From: DASTOB01 sp035720425 | GTDB taxonomy: Bacteria; Chloroflexota; Limnocylindria; Limnocylindrales; CSP1-4 | NCBI GenBank assembly: GCA_035720425.1 | Contig: DASTOB010000114.1 | Location: 1-7,891, forward strand | Direction of reading: 5' to 3' | Length of the DNA: 7,891 bases | Part shown: positions 6,191 to 7,891 of the stretch, in pieces | How the letters are laid out: each line of letters opens with the position of its first letter | Numbering within the stretch: the first letter of the stretch is position 1 | Notes under the pieces: model-generated | Databases searched by the model: none | What the model saw: the letters and a program-made list of their open reading frames with translations, nothing else | Told to the model about the DNA's origin: nothing | Translations under genes and position numbers: made by a program

Positions 6191-6200
6191 CGCGCCTGGG

Positions 6201-7304
6201 ATGCCGCTTCCATTCGAGCCACCGATCGAGCCGATGCTGGCCAAGCTCTCGTCGGAGTTGCCCGACGGCGACGGCTGGCTGTACGAGCCGAAGTGGGACG
6301 GGTTCCGGGCGCTCGTCTTTCGCGACGGCGACTCCGTGTTCACCCAGAGCCGCGACCTCAAGCCGCTCGACCGGTACTTTCCCGAGCTGGCCGAGCCGTT
6401 GCGCGCCGCCCTGCCGGAGCGGTGCGTGCTCGACGGCGAGGTCGTCATCGCCGGTCCGGACGGGCTCGAATTCGAGGCGCTCCTGCTCCGGATCCACCCG
6501 GCGGAGTCGCGCGTGCGGATGCTCGCCGCCCAGTCGCCGGCGTCGTTCGTCGCGTGGGACCTGCTCGCGCTCGGCGACGAGGACCTGCGGAAGGTTCCGC
6601 AGGGCGAGCGGCGGGCGCGGCTTGAGTCCGTCTTGGGTGGCGCCGCGCCACCGGTGCACCTGACACCGGCGACCCGTGACCGCGCCACGGCCGCGGACTG
6701 GTTCGACCGGTTCGAGGGGGCCGGCCTCGACGGCGTCATCGCGAAGCGCCTCGACGCGCCGTACCAGCCGGGCAAGCGGGCGATGCTGAAGATCAAGCAC
6801 GAGCGGACGGCCGACTGTGTCGTGGCAGGGTTCCGCTGGCACAAGAACGGGCCGGGCACGCACATCGGCTCGCTCCTGCTCGGCCTGTTCGACGACGACG
6901 GCGTGCTCCATCACGTCGGGATCACGTCCTCGTTCACGTGGGATCGGCGCGCGGCGCTCGTCGCGGAGCTCGCCCCGCTTCGGGAGGCTGCGCTCGACGG
7001 CCATCCGTGGGCCGAGTGGGCCGAATGGGCGGGCATGGGATCGGCCGATGCGTCCGGCCAGCGACTCCCCGGCGCGACCTCACGCTGGAACCGCGGAAAG
7101 GATCTGTCGTGGGAGCCGGTGCGGGCGGAGCGGGTCGTCGAGGTCGCGTTCGACCATCTCCAGGGCGACCGGTTCCGGCACGCGACCACGTTCCGGCGGT
7201 GGCGCCCGGACAAGCGTCCGGAGGATTGCCGCTACGACCAGCTCGAGGTCACGGCGCCGTTCGAGCTGGCCCGGATCTTCGCCGGCAACGAATCACCGGG
7301 CTGA
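6201..7304 (+). CDS. ATP-dependent DNA ligase, LigC/LigD-ligase-domain type
   Basis: A 367-residue ligase with the nucleotidyltransferase motifs in order: motif I EPKWDGFRA with the adenylated Lys31; DGEVV (Glu80); motif III FVAWDLL (116-122); motif IV DGVIAK (177-182); motif V MLKIKH (Lys197 and Lys199). The OB-fold half ends with VVEVAFDHLQGDRFRHATTFRRWRPDKRPEDC, typical of LigC and of LigD ligase domains. It seals nicked DNA through a ligase-AMP intermediate. The length equals a bare catalytic core: no polymerase or phosphoesterase domain of LigD is attached and no Ku gene is in view, so a LigC-type repair ligase acting beside the NAD-dependent LigA is the best reading. The ATG at 6201 opens MPLPFEPPIEPMLAKL, the expected family N-terminus; its ribosome-binding site is poor. 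A downstream membrane-protein gene follows after 13 bases and is probably cotranscribed. Confidence 0.95.
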   Translation: MPLPFEPPIEPMLAKLSSELPDGDGWLYEPKWDGFRALVFRDGDSVFTQSRDLKPLDRYFPELAEPLRAALPERCVLDGEVVIAGPDGLEFEALLLRIHPAESRVRMLAAQSPASFVAWDLLALGDEDLRKVPQGERRARLESVLGGAAPPVHLTPATRDRATAADWFDRFEGAGLDGVIAKRLDAPYQPGKRAMLKIKHERTADCVVAGFRWHKNGPGTHIGSLLLGLFDDDGVLHHVGITSSFTWDRRAALVAELAPLREAALDGHPWAEWAEWAGMGSADASGQRLPGATSRWNRGKDLSWEPVRAERVVEVAFDHLQGDRFRHATTFRRWRPDKRPEDCRYDQLEVTAPFELARIFAGNESPG

Positions 7305-7317
7305 GCGTCGTTGGGGC

Positions 7318-7891
7318 ATGGACCCGGTTCGGAACGCCCCAGGGATCATCGGCTGGTTTCCGGTCCTCGCGATCCTCCTGGCCCTGACCGCGGTCGTGCT
7401 GATCCCGACGATCCGACGCCGGATCGAGGACGACGAAGCCGACGCGGGCCTGAACCTGCTGCCGTTTGCGCTCCTGCTCGTCGCGGCAATCCTCGCCACG
7501 GCGAGCGCGGTCGTCGATACGGTCGTCGACGCCCGCGCCGGGCTCCGCGAACTGACGACGGCGGCGCTCGCGGTCATGTGCGCGACGCCGGTCACGGGGG
7601 CGATCGTGACTCGCTGGCGGTGGGGTTCGCCGGGGTCGCGGACCTTCCACCAGCAGATCGCGGCGAACCGGGTCGGGTCGGTCGTGCTGACGGTCGTGCT
7701 CGTCGAAGTCCTCGCTCTCACCGGATACGTCATCGGGGCGAGCATCGGGGCGCCGTTCGGGGCCGCGATGGCGACCGGGGTCGTGCTCGCGGCGGTGTCG
7801 GTCGTGCTCGCCGGGCTCGCTGCGGTGGTCGCGGCGCGACGCGGGCCGGATCTCGTCCTTGACCTCGTGCACGCGCGGCCGCTCGACGCCG
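7318..7891 (+). CDS. Unrecognised membrane protein, about five helices, 3' end cut by window edge
   Basis: From the ATG at 7318 the frame stays open for 191 codons to the right edge. The product is strongly hydrophobic, with likely membrane segments at residues 10-32 (IIGWFPVLAILLALTAVVLI), 46-70, 78-98, 123-146 and 150-176. A short charged loop (RRRIEDDEADAG, 33-44) follows the first segment, and a basic loop (TRWRWGSPGSRTFHQQIAANR, about 98-118) precedes the fourth. I recognise no family and there is no signal peptide or catalytic motif. Codon use is the same GC-rich pattern as the neighbours, which supports a real gene, although the long same-strand frame alone would be weak evidence in DNA this GC-rich. 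It starts 13 bases after the ligase stop with only a weak G-rich stretch as ribosome-binding site, so translational coupling with the ligase is plausible. Function unknown. Confidence 0.7.
   Translation, partial: MDPVRNAPGIIGWFPVLAILLALTAVVLIPTIRRRIEDDEADAGLNLLPFALLLVAAILATASAVVDTVVDARAGLRELTTAALAVMCATPVTGAIVTRWRWGSPGSRTFHQQIAANRVGSVVLTVVLVEVLALTGYVIGASIGAPFGAAMATGVVLAAVSVVLAGLAAVVAARRGPDLVLDLVHARPLDA

Noticed and set aside
4450..6663. Very long plus-strand open frame (737 codons)
   Set aside because: It lies in another frame over the DUF4173 and ligase genes, its product is an Arg/Pro/Gly-rich string with no domain, and it is what GC-rich codon use produces in an alternate frame.
5345..6865. 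Long minus-strand open frame (506 codons), plus another at 5847-7004
   Set aside because: Both are antisense to well-supported plus-strand genes and encode low-complexity, charge-rich sequence with no recognisable family.
1..7891. CRISPR arrays, tRNA or rRNA genes, insertion sequences, prophage or defence-system genes
   Set aside because: I looked on both strands and found no repeat-spacer pattern, cloverleaf, transposase motif, terminal repeats or known defence domains. The ligase and the STAND ATPase are explained by ordinary repair and MalT-type regulation; the ATPase carries MalT/LuxR hallmarks rather than those of antiviral STAND proteins.

Overview
The window is high-GC DNA (roughly 70% by eye) from a free-living bacterium. 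The gene mix is a giant MalT/LuxR-type ATPase regulator, a dodecin-family protein, a universal stress protein, a DUF4349 lipoprotein, a DUF4173 membrane protein and a stand-alone LigC-type ATP-dependent DNA ligase. With the strong G/C third-position bias, this fits a soil or freshwater Chloroflexota lineage (Limnocylindria/Ellin6529-like) or an Actinomycetota. That placement is inference; no rRNA or marker gene is present. The DNA is densely coding: eight genes, no gap above 170 bp, and no tRNA, rRNA, CRISPR array, transposase or phage gene.

Left block, minus strand (about 1-2992). Three genes are read right to left: a class I SAM-dependent methyltransferase (2114-2992), a small dodecin-family protein closest to the flavin-site-lacking calcium dodecins (1858-2061), and a large MalT-type STAND ATPase regulator that starts at 1766 and leaves the window at base 1 before its C-terminal output domain. 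Gaps of 52 and 91 bp allow either read-through or separate promoters. The methyltransferase/dodecin gap holds a four-copy GCCGA direct repeat with exact 12-bp spacing, and the same pentamer appears as an inverted pair in front of the regulator.

Middle block (2993-4600). A universal stress protein gene (3085-3489, plus) diverges from the methyltransferase and converges tail to tail with a DUF4349 lipoprotein gene (3490-4434, minus); the two stop codons abut with no base between them. The lipoprotein gene in turn diverges from a DUF4173 polytopic membrane protein gene across a 166-bp region carrying a 12-bp tandem repeat and candidate extended -10 elements on both strands.

Right block, plus strand (4601-7891). 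The DUF4173 gene is followed after 67 bp, which contain a tight hairpin and a possible -10, by the LigC-like ligase (6201-7304). Thirteen bases later a gene for an unrecognised protein with about five membrane segments begins and runs off the right edge.

No clearly new multi-gene system is visible. The genes look like ordinary stress, envelope and repair functions of a slow-growing environmental bacterium. The points worth checking are the substitutions at ligand-binding positions in the dodecin and the stress protein, the spaced repeats in the regulatory gaps, and the unknown membrane protein next to the ligase.
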